From Frondihabitans sp. PAMC 28766 (GTDB taxonomy: Bacteria; Actinomycetota; Actinomycetes; Actinomycetales; Microbacteriaceae): a stretch of 64,000 nt of DNA. The notes beneath the pieces are model-generated. The model saw only the letters and a list, made by a program, of their open reading frames with translations, was not told the origin of the DNA and did no database searches. The first letter of the stretch is position 1. Every line of letters begins with the position of its first letter. The translations under genes and the position numbers were made by a program. Where the stretch lies: the NCBI RefSeq assembly GCF_001577365.1, contig NZ_CP014513.1:3472001-3536000 (forward strand), given 5' to 3'. Positions 26,097 to 34,832 of this stretch are shown here, in pieces.

Positions 26097-27074
26097 TCAG
26101 ACCCCGAGCACTCGGTGCAGCCACGCGACGCGCGCTGCCCGCGCCTCGAGCGACAGCCGGGCCTGGGGGCTCAGCGCGTCGAAGCCGTGGAACCCCCCTG
26201 GCCAGACGTGCAACTCGGCGACGCCGCCCTGCTCCCAGATCCTTGTCGCATAGGCGACGTCTTCGTCACGGAACACCTCGGCCGAGGCGCAGTCGACGAA
26301 CGTCGGAGGCAGACCGGTGAGGTCGGTGGCTCGGGCGGGGGCTGCGTAGATCGAGACGGCGTCGGTCTTCCGCCGATCGCCCAGCAGGGCGTCCCAGCCG
26401 GTGTCGTTGCTGCCGCGATCCCAGACGCCGATCCTGTCGATCTGATGGCTCGACACCGTCTCGTTGCGGTCGTCGATCATCGGGTAGATGAGGAGCGACG
26501 CGGCGAGCTCAGGGCCGTGCTCGTCGCGGGCCTTGAGGCTGACTCCCGCGGCCAGCCCGCCGCCGGCGCTCGCGCCCGCGATGACCAGCTTGTCGGGGGC
26601 GAAGCCGAGCTCGTCGGCGTGCTCCGACATCCACACCAGCCCCGCGTACGAGTCGTTCACCGGTGTCGGGTCGGGGAATTCAGGGGCGAGGCGGTACTCG
26701 ACCGAGACGACCACGGCGTCGAAGTGCTCGACCCAGTCGAGGTACTCGTCGGCGCCCGTGAAACGGTCGCCGATGATCATGCCGCCGCCGTGCGTGTGGA
26801 AGATTCCCGGGCCCCCGGTCACGTGGTCGGCCTTGCGGAAGATCGACAGCGTGACTTCGCCGCCCTCAACGGGGATCGAGCGCTCGTCGTGCTCGATCGC
26901 GCGACCCTGCAAGAGGTCGGAGACCTCCGGGATGGGGATGCCGCCGCGCATGGCGGGAATCATCTCGGGGGTGAGAGTCGATGGCATCGCATCGCCGATG
27001 GCGGCGAGCACCGCGCCGAGTTCGGGGTCGAAGGGCGGAACACGAAGGACGGTGTCGGACAAGGTGACCTCCAT
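26097..27074 (-). CDS. Alpha/beta hydrolase (HSL-type esterase/lipase)
   Basis: An esterase of the hormone-sensitive-lipase group, about 325 residues from the ATG at 27074; a TTG at 27134 would add 20 residues. The oxyanion-hole motif HGGG (in FHTHGGGMIIG), nucleophile elbow GASAGGG, acid loop with ASAEVFRDED and final His in GGFHGFD are present. It probably hydrolyses short-chain esters. It lies downstream of the DUF4232 lipoprotein on the same strand, separated by 110 bases that contain a small direct repeat. Confidence 0.9.
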   Translation of the reverse strand: MEVTLSDTVLRVPPFDPELGAVLAAIGDAMPSTLTPEMIPAMRGGIPIPEVSDLLQGRAIEHDERSIPVEGGEVTLSIFRKADHVTGGPGIFHTHGGGMIIGDRFTGADEYLDWVEHFDAVVVSVEYRLAPEFPDPTPVNDSYAGLVWMSEHADELGFAPDKLVIAGASAGGGLAAGVSLKARDEHGPELAASLLIYPMIDDRNETVSSHQIDRIGVWDRGSNDTGWDALLGDRRKTDAVSIYAAPARATDLTGLPPTFVDCASAEVFRDEDVAYATRIWEQGGVAELHVWPGGFHGFDALSPQARLSLEARAARVAWLHRVLGV

Positions 27075-27145
27075 TGGTCGGGCCACTGCACTGTGGCTGA
27101 GTCGAGTATGCGACTCGCCCAACGCCTCCGACAAGACCTGCTGCT

Positions 27146-27196
27146 GGTCAATGCAGGGCGATGGCCAGCGCAGGGTGACGGGGTCAATGCAGGGCG
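27146..27196. repeat. 15-bp direct repeat duplicating the end of the lipoprotein gene
   Basis: GGTCAATGCAGGGCG occurs at 27146-27160 and 27182-27196, exactly 36 bases apart. The second copy covers the lipoprotein's last codons and TGA stop, so the first is a displaced copy of that gene end. Confidence 0.7.
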
Positions 27197-27792
27197 CCGA
27201 CCGACAGATCCTGCGTGCCCGAGCAGGCGGTCGCGGCCGAGTTCTTATTCGTCACGAACAGCGACGCCTTCTGGCCGGGCGGGTAGACGCGGAAGCCGTC
27301 TGAGGGCTTCGGGTCGCAGTTCGGCGCGTTGGAGGCGCGGCTGGTCACCGTCGCCTGAGCCGAGCCTCCCGGCGCCAGAGTCACCGTCGCGTGCGGCGTC
27401 GATCGATCCAACGTGGCCGCCGGGCCGATCTGCGCGCCGTCGCCGCCACCGACGGCAGACACACCAGGCCAGCCCTGCAGGGTGCACGAGACCGAGCCGC
27501 GATTGGCCAGGATGATCGGCACCGTGTCGGTCCCGGCCGCGCCAGCACCCTGCCCGAGCGAGCCGGTCAGTTCGGCTGTCGCGCACTCGGCGACAGGCGC
27601 CGCGGTCTTGGCGGTGGTCGGGGCGGGCGACGAGACCGGGCTCGACGAGGGCGAGGGCGAGGGCGACGCAGGCACCGTCACAGTCGTCGTATGAGTGGGC
27701 GTCGCCGTCTTCGTCGACGACGTGCATCCTGCCGCCCCGACGACCACTCCCGCGGCGACGACGGCAATTCCGATCTTTCCCCAAATCCCCAT
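27184..27792 (-). CDS. DUF4232-domain lipoprotein
   Basis: A 202-residue secreted lipoprotein. The signal peptide (WGKIGIAVVAAGVVVGA) ends at lipobox GAAGC. A Thr/Ser/Pro linker of about 40 residues follows, then a DUF4232 domain with paired cysteines (ECATAELTGSLGQGAGAAGT ... VSCTLQGWPGVSAVG ... TACSGTQDL). The family is common in actinobacteria; its role is unknown, probably envelope-associated. It is divergent from the ketopantoate-reductase-like gene. Confidence 0.88.
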   Translation of the reverse strand: MGIWGKIGIAVVAAGVVVGAAGCTSSTKTATPTHTTTVTVPASPSPSPSSSPVSSPAPTTAKTAAPVAECATAELTGSLGQGAGAAGTDTVPIILANRGSVSCTLQGWPGVSAVGGGDGAQIGPAATLDRSTPHATVTLAPGGSAQATVTSRASNAPNCDPKPSDGFRVYPPGQKASLFVTNKNSAATACSGTQDLSVGALH

Positions 27793-27845
27793 GCGCTCGG
27801 TCTACCACCAGCACCCTGCGGTTGCCCACACGCCAGAATGGAGGC

Positions 27846-28742
27846 ATGAGCGCAACGACGACCCCGACGATCGCCGTGGTGGGCCCCGGTGCCATCGGCA
27901 CGACCGTGGCGGCGGCGCTGCACGAGGTCGGGCGCACACCGAGGCTCTTCGGGCGCACTGCGCGCGATCACCTGCAGCTCGACGTCGACGACCGGCACAT
28001 CCTCGTGCCAGGGCCCGTCGAGACCGATCCGGGGCGCGCGGGCGGCCCGGTCGACCTCGTCTTCCTCGCCGTCAAGACCACGCAGATCGAGGCAGCGGCT
28101 CCCTGGCTCGCCGCGCTGTGCGGGCCCGATACCGTCGTCTGCGCCCTCCAGAACGGCGTCGAGCAGGAGGCGATGGTGTCGCCTCACGCAGCCGGTGCGC
28201 AGGTGATCCCGTCGGTCGTCTGGTTCCCGGCCCAGGCCCAGCCCGACGGCTCCGTCTGGCTGCGCGGCCCTGCCCGGCTGACGGTGCCCGACACGGCCGC
28301 CGGCCGCGTGGTGCGCGACGCCCTCGAGGGCACCCGGTGCACGGTAGAGCTGGCCGCAGACTTCCCGTCGGTGGCCTGGCGCAAGCTGCTGCAGAACGCC
28401 GTTGCGGGGCTGCAGGCCCTGACGGGTCGCCGCGCCGGGATGTACGCGCGAGCCGACATCACCGAGCTCTCCCTGGCCTATCTCCGCGAGTGCCTCGAGG
28501 TGGCCCGCGCCGACGGCGCCGTGCTGACCGACGACGTGCCCGACGAGATCGTCGCCTACTTCCAGGCGTTCCCGCCCGACGTCGGCACGTCGATCCTGGT
28601 CGACCGCGAGCAGGGTCGGCCGCTCGAGTGGGACATCCGCAACGGGGTGGTGCAGCGTCGGGCGCGGGCCCGTGGCATCCTGACGCCCATCAGCGACGTG
28701 CTCGTGCCGCTTCTCGCCGCCGCGAGCGACGGGCCCGGCTGA
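27846..28742 (+). CDS. 2-dehydropantoate 2-reductase-like oxidoreductase
   Basis: A 298-residue protein of the ketopantoate reductase (ApbA/PanE) family, which uses NADPH to reduce a 2-oxo acid, in pantothenate synthesis when it is true PanE. The nucleotide motif GPGAIGTTVAAALHEVGR starts at residue 14, followed by VFLAVKTTQIEAA and QNGVEQE. The catalytic Lys is probably in VAWRKLLQNA. No other pantothenate gene is nearby, so it may be a paralogue with a different substrate. Confidence 0.85.
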   Translation: MSATTTPTIAVVGPGAIGTTVAAALHEVGRTPRLFGRTARDHLQLDVDDRHILVPGPVETDPGRAGGPVDLVFLAVKTTQIEAAAPWLAALCGPDTVVCALQNGVEQEAMVSPHAAGAQVIPSVVWFPAQAQPDGSVWLRGPARLTVPDTAAGRVVRDALEGTRCTVELAADFPSVAWRKLLQNAVAGLQALTGRRAGMYARADITELSLAYLRECLEVARADGAVLTDDVPDEIVAYFQAFPPDVGTSILVDREQGRPLEWDIRNGVVQRRARARGILTPISDVLVPLLAAASDGPG

Positions 28743-28913
28743 CCCCGACCAGCGCCACCCGGTTGGTGCCGCGCACGAACCAATGATTCGGCCCCCAATC
28801 ACCTGGCATTCCGGCGAGACGACCGCGAGCCCGACCGCCCGGCGGCGCACGGCCCCCGTAGCGTCCGGTTCGACGGCCCGCATCCGGCGCGCCGTCGGAA
28901 GGGACCCCCGGGT

Positions 28914-30667
28914 ATGGTGCGTCGCAGCAACCGTCGGCTGACGATCGTGTCGATCGTGGTGTTCGTCGTCGTCATCGCGTTCGCCTTCCGGCTCGTCGAC
29001 TTCCAGGTCGTCCGAGCTCGGGCCCTCGACGCCGAGTCGTCGCAGTCGCTGACCGTTCACCAGACGATCACAGGCGACCGAGGCGACATCACGACCAGCG
29101 ACGGCACGCCTCTGGCTGCGACCGTCCTCCGCTACGACGTCACGGCGGCACCGGTCGACGCCTCGACGTTCACGCGGACGGTCGGCAAGAAGACCACGAA
29201 GGTGACCGTCGCAACCGCCATGAACGAGGTGGCCGCGGCCACGGGCGCCACTGCACAGACGCTCACCTCCGACATCACGGCGAACAAGAAGGCCGACTTC
29301 GCCTCGCTCGTCAAGAGCATCACCGTGGCGCAGTATCAGGCCGTCACGGCCCTTCACATCCCCTACGTCTATCTCGTGAAAGACTCCACGCGGTCGTACC
29401 CGGACGGCGCAGTGGCCGGCAACCTCGTCGGCTTCGTCGGCGACTCCGGCGCCCAGGCGGGCCTCGAGCTGCAGCAGAACAAGTGCCTCGCCGGCACCAA
29501 CGGGTCGGAGACCTACGAGACCGGAGCCGACGGCGTCGAGCTGCCCGGCACGGCGACCGTCACCAAGAAGCCCGTCGCGGGGGGCACGGTCACGACCACG
29601 ATCAGCGGCACGCTGCAGTATCTCGTGCAGAACGACCTCGCCACCCAGGCGAAGGCCCTGGGCGCCCAGTCGGCCACGGCGATCGTCGTGAAGGTCTCGA
29701 ACGGCGACCTCGAGAGCGTCGCCGACTGGCCGAGCGTCGACCCGAACAACGTCGACGGCAGCTCGTCGAGCGACCTCTACTCGAAGGCCTTCACCGACCT
29801 GTACGAACCAGGATCGACGATGAAGGGCCTCGTCGCATCGGCCCTGCTGAACACCGGCAAGGCCACTCCGACCACCCAGGCGACCGTGCCCGACCAGCGC
29901 ACCTTCCCCTGGGGGGCGTGATCGACGATGCCGAGACGCACCCCGTCGAGCACCTGACCCTGACCGGCGTCCTTGCGAACTCGTCGAACGTGGGCATCTC
30001 GCTGCTCGGCCAGGCCCTGAGCGAACAGACGCGCTACGACTACATGGAGAAGTTCGGGCTGGGCTCCCCCTCGGCGGTCGGCTTCCCCGGCGAGCCCACC
30101 GCGCCTCTCAAGCCGGTCTCGCAGTGGGACAAGCAGACCGACTACAACAGCATGTTCGGGCAGGGCGTCTCGGCCACTGCGATCCAGATGGCCGGTGCCT
30201 ACCAGGCGATTGCGAACCACGGCGTGAAGATGCCGCTGACGCTGGTGCAGAAGTGCACGAGCAGCAACGGGACGGTGACCGAAACGCCGTCGAGCACGGG
30301 GACGCAGGTCGTTTCGGCGAGCGCCGCCGACCAGGTCGTGCAGATGCTGCAGAGCACCCTCACCACCGGCACCCTGAGTTCGATGACACCGATCTCCGGA
30401 TACCAGCTCTCCGCGAAGTCGGGCACGGCGCAGGTCGCCGACGCACCGGGCGGCGGCTACGGCGACGACTACATCACGTCGGTCGCCGGCATGATCCCCG
30501 CGGTGAACCCGCAGTACGTCGTGCTCGTCACGATGACCAAGCCGACGGTCAACAAGACCTCGGCCGGGGTCGGGCCGGCCTTCCGCGAGATCGCGTCCGA
30601 CGTGATCCAGCACTTCAGCATCCCGCCGACCACGAACCCGCGGGCCAACCTCCCCACGACGTGGTGA
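28914..30667 (+). pseudogene. Penicillin-binding protein (class B transpeptidase) with a -1 frameshift
   Basis: A class B PBP with an N-terminal anchor (TIVSIVVFVVVIAFAF, residues 10-25), pedestal domain starting GDRGDITTSDGTPLA, and transpeptidase domain. The catalytic SxxK is Ser301-Thr-Met-Lys304 in the first frame. The frame then stops at 29919-29921, while SSN (ANSSNVGIS) and KSGT (QLSAKSGTAQVA) continue in another frame to 30667. The switch falls at six G residues (29911-29916); seven would restore TFPWGGVIDDAETH. All active-site motifs survive, so this may be a sequencing error or very recent lesion. Without repair the product would lack two of three catalytic motifs. It would otherwise cross-link peptidoglycan on the outer face of the membrane. 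Confidence 0.85.
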
Positions 30668-30696
30668 GACCCGGTTGCCCCGAACCGCTCACCCGC

Positions 30697-31134
30697 CTAC
30701 GCGCGGCCGGCGGCGAGCAGGATCTCGAGCACCGTCGCGCGCAGCTCCGGGGCGACCGCCTCGACGAGGTGAGCCCGCACGGCGCGGGCGTGCGCCGGCA
30801 ACGCCGCCGCTATCGCCGCCCTGCCCGGGGCGGTCAGCTGCGCCATCGCGTTCGACGGGCCGGACGAATGGCGCACGACGAGATCACGCTCCTGCATTCG
30901 CGCCAGCTGATGCGACAGGCGGCTCTTCTGCCAGCCCAGTGAGCGCGCCAGGTCGACCTGGCGCATCGCACCCTCGTGCAGGCGCAGCCGATCGAGCACG
31001 CCGAACTCCGCGCCCGTCAACCCTGCTGCATCCTGAATCTCCTTCTCGACGGCAGCCGTGACGGCCTCGGACGCGCCTTTGAACGCGTGCCACAGGGCCA
31101 GCTCGTCGTCGCGCAGCGGCGGGGTGGAATCCAT
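30697..31134 (-). CDS. MarR-family transcriptional regulator
   Basis: A 145-residue winged-helix repressor. The DNA-binding part reads LARSLGWQKSRLSHQLARMQ followed by a wing HSSGPSNAMAQLTAPG. It is divergent from an SDR gene, and the 53-base gap carries two identical palindromes that are its likely sites. This is the usual MarR layout controlling itself and a neighbouring oxidoreductase. Confidence 0.92.
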   Translation of the reverse strand: MDSTPPLRDDELALWHAFKGASEAVTAAVEKEIQDAAGLTGAEFGVLDRLRLHEGAMRQVDLARSLGWQKSRLSHQLARMQERDLVVRHSSGPSNAMAQLTAPGRAAIAAALPAHARAVRAHLVEAVAPELRATVLEILLAAGRA

Positions 31135-31149
31135 GGCGAACGCCCTTCA

Positions 31150-31196
31150 GGTTGACATGACAACCGTACCAGTGCATCGTGGTTGACATGACAACC
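31150..31196. promoter_or_regulatory. Two MarR operators three helical turns apart
   Basis: GGTTGACATGACAACC occurs at 31150-31165 and again, identically, at 31181-31196, 31 bases apart. Each is a near-perfect palindrome with GGTTG/CAACC arms. The second copy spans the ATG of the SDR gene, so binding would block transcription and perhaps initiation directly. Confidence 0.8.
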
Positions 31197-31936
31197 TCAA
31201 TTCACGTCGCACCCAAGGTCGCCATCGTGACCGGAGCCTCCGGCGAACTCGGCCGCGCCATCAGCCGCCGGCTTGCACACGACGGGCTCGCCGTCATCGT
31301 GCACTTCGCGAGAAACGAAGGGCCTGCCCTCGATCTGGTCGACCAGATCGCGGGCGCCGCGGGCCGAGCCGTCGCCGTCGGCGGCGACGTCGCCGAGTCG
31401 GCCACGTTCGAGAGACTCTTCGACGCCGCCGAGACCCACTTCGGCGGGGCCGACGTGCTCGTCAACAACGCCGGGCTCAGCCGTCTCGGGCCCCTCGCGG
31501 CCGCGTCGGACGCCGACTACGACGCCGTGTTCGACGCGAGTGCCCGGGGCACCCTGAACGGCCTCCGAGCAGCGACCGACCGACTGCGCGACGGCGGGCG
31601 GGTGATCACCCTCTCGACGACGTCGCTGGCGGCGACCACACCCGGGATGGGCGTCTACATGGCCGCGAAGGCCGCCGTCGAGTCACTCACTCGCACTGGC
31701 GCGAAAGAGCTCGCCCCTCGAGGCATCACCGTGAACGCCATCGCGCCGGGGCCATCGCCTCGCCGATGTTCTTCGACGGCAAGACGGACGAGCAGGTGGC
31801 GACGATCACCCGCTCGCATCCTGCCGGCCGTCTCGGCTCGCCCGACGACATCGCCGCCGCTGTCTCTCTGCTCAGCGGCGACGATGCGGCCTGGATCAGC
31901 GGCCAGATCATCCGGGTCAACGGCGGCATCGCCTAG
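31188..31936 (+). pseudogene. Short-chain dehydrogenase/reductase with a late frameshift
   Basis: An SDR with TGASGELGRAI cofactor motif, NNAG, the catalytic Ser in LSTTS, and YMAAKAAVESL with the Tyr-Lys pair. The frame is intact to NAIAPGP, then slips: at 31748-31751 there are four G residues where five would continue as APGAIASPMFFDGKTDEQ and finish with GQIIRVNGGIA at the stop 31934-31936. The ATG at 31188 lies inside a MarR operator and lacks a ribosome binding site; the GTG at 31179 is an alternative. The lesion removes only the substrate-loop/C-terminal part and matches the one-G losses in the PBP and MFS genes. Confidence 0.82.
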
Positions 31937-31957
31937 CGAGCGGTCACCGGGGTCGTC

Positions 31958-33010
31958 CTACTGGATGTGCCGGCCGATCAGGCTGAGGTCGGCGGCGCTC
32001 GAGCGGCCGTCCGCGGTGTTCGCCTGATGCCAGTACGGGTACGGCAGGGGCGTTGCGCTCGCCGCGTCGAGGCGCGCGATCTCCTCGGCGGTCAGCTGCA
32101 CGTCGGCCGCGCCGAGGCTGTCGGTGAGCTGCTCCTCCGTCCGGGCACCGACGATCACGCTCGTCACGCCCGGCTTGGCCAGTGTCCAGGCCAGGCCCGC
32201 CTGCGTGGCCGAGACGCCGTGATCCTCGGCGATCTGCACGAGCGCTTCGATGGTGTCGTAGAGGCGGTCTTCGTCGTAGATGGGCGGCTCCGACCAGCCT
32301 TCGAAGCGGCGCGAGCCCTCCGGCACGTCCTGCCCGCGGCGGTATTTGCCGGTCAGCAGTCCACCGGCGAGGGGGCTCCAGACCAGGATCCCGAGACCCT
32401 GGTCGAGCGAGATCGGCACCAGCTCGTTCTCGGCGTCGCGCGACTGCAGCGAGTAGTAGATCTGCTGGCTGGCGAAGTGCTCGAACCCCTTCGCGTCGGA
32501 GGCCCAGAGCGCCTTCATCAGGTGCCAGCCCGAGAAGTTCGAGGCCCCGACGTAGCGCACCTTACCCGAGCGGACGAGGTCGTCGAGCGCGCCGAGCGTC
32601 TCCTCCAGCGGGGTCGAGCCGTCCCAGCCGTGCAGTTGGTACAGGTCGATGTAGTCGGTGCCGAGGCGGCGCAGGCTGTCTTCGGCGGCCTTCACGATGT
32701 GGTGGCGCGAGAGACCGCCGTCGTTCGGGCCCTCCCCCATGCCGCCGCGCACCTTCGTCGCGATCAGCACCTCGTCGCGCTTCGAGCCGAGGGCCTGACC
32801 CAGGATCTCCTCGGAGGCACCCTCCGAGTAGACATCGGCGGTGTCGATCAGGTTGACTCCTGCGCCTTTGGCGATGTCGATCTGCCGCCTGGCCCCGTCG
32901 ACGTCGATGTGCCCGATGGGGCTCGCCCAGCCGGTACCGGCGAAGCCCATCGTGCCGAGGCTGACGGTCGAGACCTGCAGGCCCGTGTTGCCCAGATGAC
33001 GATATTCCAT
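31958..33010 (-). CDS. Aldo/keto reductase
   Basis: A 350-residue NADPH-dependent reductase with a TIM barrel. Catalytic Asp and Tyr are in NLIDTADVYSEG, the Lys in VLIATKVRGG and the His in LYQLHGWDG. GARTEEQLTDSLGA near the C-terminus binds the cofactor phosphate. The ATG lies two bases after the stop of the acidic small protein, and a GAGGAG inside that gene's end serves as ribosome binding site, so the two are coupled. Confidence 0.92.
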   Translation of the reverse strand: MEYRHLGNTGLQVSTVSLGTMGFAGTGWASPIGHIDVDGARRQIDIAKGAGVNLIDTADVYSEGASEEILGQALGSKRDEVLIATKVRGGMGEGPNDGGLSRHHIVKAAEDSLRRLGTDYIDLYQLHGWDGSTPLEETLGALDDLVRSGKVRYVGASNFSGWHLMKALWASDAKGFEHFASQQIYYSLQSRDAENELVPISLDQGLGILVWSPLAGGLLTGKYRRGQDVPEGSRRFEGWSEPPIYDEDRLYDTIEALVQIAEDHGVSATQAGLAWTLAKPGVTSVIVGARTEEQLTDSLGAADVQLTAEEIARLDAASATPLPYPYWHQANTADGRSSAADLSLIGRHIQ

Positions 33011-33012
33011 GA

Positions 33013-33255
33013 CTAGATCGGCTCCTCACCGTCGCTGCTGTCGCTGCTGTCCGTGTCTGCGTCGCCGCCGACACCGCGGCTGAGCCCGCCGGTGTAGATC
33101 GAGCCCACGTCGGTCTCTTGGTCGTCATCGTGCTCACCGGAGGTCTCTTCGCTGTCGCCGACCAGGTCGCCGGCCAGGCCGTTGGTCTGGTCGAAGCCCA
33201 CGACGGGCTCGGTGGCCTTCGGGTCGTGTTCGGTGGGTTCTGTCGCGTCGGTCAT
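33013..33255 (-). CDS. Small acidic hypothetical protein
   Basis: An 80-residue, highly acidic, probably disordered protein (DPKATEPVVGFDQTNGLAGD, later TDSSDSSDGEEPI). Of two consecutive ATGs, the one at 33255 has better spacing to GAAGGAG. It is translationally coupled to the aldo/keto reductase gene. Similar short Asp/Glu-rich proteins are common in actinobacteria, with no assigned function. Confidence 0.65.
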   Translation of the reverse strand: MTDATEPTEHDPKATEPVVGFDQTNGLAGDLVGDSEETSGEHDDDQETDVGSIYTGGLSRGVGGDADTDSSDSSDGEEPI

Positions 33256-33326
33256 CATCGACTCCTTCGTCTGCGCGCCGCGGGTGGGGCGCTCGTCCCA
33301 GCCAACGCCCGTCCGCGCCGGTGCGC

Positions 33327-33386
33327 CCGGTCGCGTGGCGCCCAGTCGCATCGCGACCGGTCGCATCGCGACCGGTCGCATCGCGC
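33327..33386. repeat. Four tandem 15-bp repeats
   Basis: CCGGTCGCATCGCGA is repeated four times with small changes (33327-33341, 33342-33356, 33357-33371, 33372-33386). It lies in the 320-base gap between the acidic protein and the membrane protein genes. The rest of that gap shows no gene; promoters for both divergent genes must lie here. Confidence 0.75.
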
Positions 33387-33575
33387 CCGGTCGAGCACTC
33401 GGCGCACGATGCGAGCAAAATGATCGCAAGCTGTTCCCCCTCGCCCGAACGATGGAGTTCCTGTGCCCGCCCATTCGTCGACGTGCCTCGACGCACCACC
33501 GATCAGACCCACACACGGCCCGAAACGGGGCAATCCCGTCCGACCGGAGGTGCCTCGGCGGGGCGGCGGTCGGTC

Positions 33576-34145
33576 GTGAGGGAGCTGCTTCGCCCGCTGA
33601 GGCGCCGACCCGTCTGGATCACCTTCGTCGCGGCGTTCGTCGTCGGTGCCGCTCTTTTCGGCTCCATCCACCCGAAGCACCCGTCGGCCCTCGTGATTCC
33701 GGTCGTGGTCGCCGTCGCCATCGGCCTGGGCCTCCTCGCGGCCGGGCTCGCCTGCATCTTCACGAACATGCAGCTCGACCTCCGAACGGAGGTGATCGGT
33801 CGCGCCCCGCGCAGCAGCCAGTCGCGGATCCGCCGGGCGGTCGCTCGTGGCGACGCCGGTCGACTCTCGCCCGACGAGCGTGCGCTCGCCTACGAGTACG
33901 CCGACGTCTACATCGACGTGACTCCGGCGACCGTCAGCGGCACCACGCTGACGTCGGCGGGCACCACCATCCTTCTGGCATTCTCGCTGAATGTGCGAGT
34001 ATCGGACCCGTGGAGCTGGTTTCACCTCGTGGCTGTTGTCGCAGGCGTCATAGCAGTCTTCGTCGGAGTACCCCTCCAAGCGAGGCGGCTGCGCAATGCG
34101 ACGCGATTCGCTCACGATCCCGCTCGGCGCTACCAGGTGCACTAG
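33576..34145 (+). CDS. Hypothetical membrane protein, four helices
   Basis: About 189 residues from a GTG at 33576. Two pairs of hydrophobic segments are evident: WITFVAAFVVGAALFGSI, SALVIPVVVAVAIGLGLLAA, TTLTSAGTTILLAFSLNV and WFHLVAVVAGVIAVFVGVPL, with a charged cytoplasmic loop (RSSQSRIRRAVARGDAGRL) between pairs. The frame is open much further upstream, but that part encodes the 15-bp repeats and looks non-coding. Function unknown. The GNAT gene follows closely. Confidence 0.65.
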   Translation: MRELLRPLRRRPVWITFVAAFVVGAALFGSIHPKHPSALVIPVVVAVAIGLGLLAAGLACIFTNMQLDLRTEVIGRAPRSSQSRIRRAVARGDAGRLSPDERALAYEYADVYIDVTPATVSGTTLTSAGTTILLAFSLNVRVSDPWSWFHLVAVVAGVIAVFVGVPLQARRLRNATRFAHDPARRYQVH

Positions 34146-34183
34146 ATGGGCAGAGGGCGGCGACGACTCACTACGCTGAACGG

Positions 34184-34744
34184 GTGCCCACGCCGACCCC
34201 GCGCATCGTGATTCGGAGCACTACTGAGAGCGACTGGCCGGAGGTGCGCGCTTTCCGGCTCGAGAACGCCGCCGAACATCCGATCTCATACGGCGCGACC
34301 CTCGACACGGTGCTCGGGTTCGAGGAGGAGGCATGGCGGATGCGTGCCCGGCGGGGCGACCAAGCCGATCAGGCGTCTTTCGTCGCGATCGACGAGGTCA
34401 GCGGCGACTGGGTCGGGATGATGGCGGGCCGACTCGGCGACGAATTCGGCCAGGATCCCGTGCTGACAGGTGTGTACGTCTCGGCCGCCTACCGAGGCCG
34501 CACGTTCGGCATCGCCGATACCCTTCTCGGGCCGGTGGAGTCGTGGGCCGCTGCGCTGGCTCCCACGATTCGGCTGTGGGTCTTCGAGGGCAGCGAGCCG
34601 GCGATTCGGTTCTACCGCCGGCACGGCTACGAGCTCACCGGCCGAAGCCGGCCGCACGGGTTCGTGCCCGACGGTCGAGTGCTCGAGATGCAGCGCCGGC
34701 TGCGCCCCGCATTCGCGTCTCCGTCGCCCGGCTCGCAGGCGTGA
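34184..34744 (+). CDS. GNAT-family N-acetyltransferase
   Basis: A 186-residue acetyltransferase starting at GTG 34184 (VPTPTPRIVIRSTTESDWPE). The acetyl-CoA site is seen as VYVSAAYRGRTFGIADTLLG and the C-terminal GNAT strand as RFYRRHGYELTGRSR. It transfers acetyl from acetyl-CoA to an unknown amine. In the acetyl-CoA motif (RxxGxG/A) the second conserved position is Ile (RGRTFGIA). Confidence 0.85.
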   Translation: MPTPTPRIVIRSTTESDWPEVRAFRLENAAEHPISYGATLDTVLGFEEEAWRMRARRGDQADQASFVAIDEVSGDWVGMMAGRLGDEFGQDPVLTGVYVSAAYRGRTFGIADTLLGPVESWAAALAPTIRLWVFEGSEPAIRFYRRHGYELTGRSRPHGFVPDGRVLEMQRRLRPAFASPSPGSQA

Positions 34745-34793
34745 ACGTCCAACCGGACACATTGCGAGCCGAAATGTGTCCGGATGGAGGTTC
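34743..34793. terminator. Hairpin between convergent genes
   Basis: Arms 34743-34763 (GAACGTCCAACCGGACACATT, 21 bases) and 34773-34793 pair at 19 of 21 positions around a nine-base loop. It overlaps the end of the GNAT gene and precedes the VOC stop, and probably terminates both. Confidence 0.65.
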
Positions 34794-34832
34794 AGGCCGG
34801 CGCCCCCGAGCCGCGCAAGCGGGACCTGCGGG

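Noticed and set aside
29905..29921. Programmed -1 ribosomal frameshift in the PBP gene
   Set aside because: Other genes in the window show the same one-G loss, so a sequence error or mutation is the simpler explanation; no stimulatory structure was evident by eye.
33327..33386. Possible CRISPR array at the tandem repeats
   Set aside because: The units abut without spacers and are only 15 bases long; no cas genes are present.
33321..33575. N-terminal extension of the membrane-protein frame through the 15-bp repeats
   Set aside because: It translates into VASRP repeats with no signal-peptide character; the GTG at 33576 gives a normal membrane-protein start.
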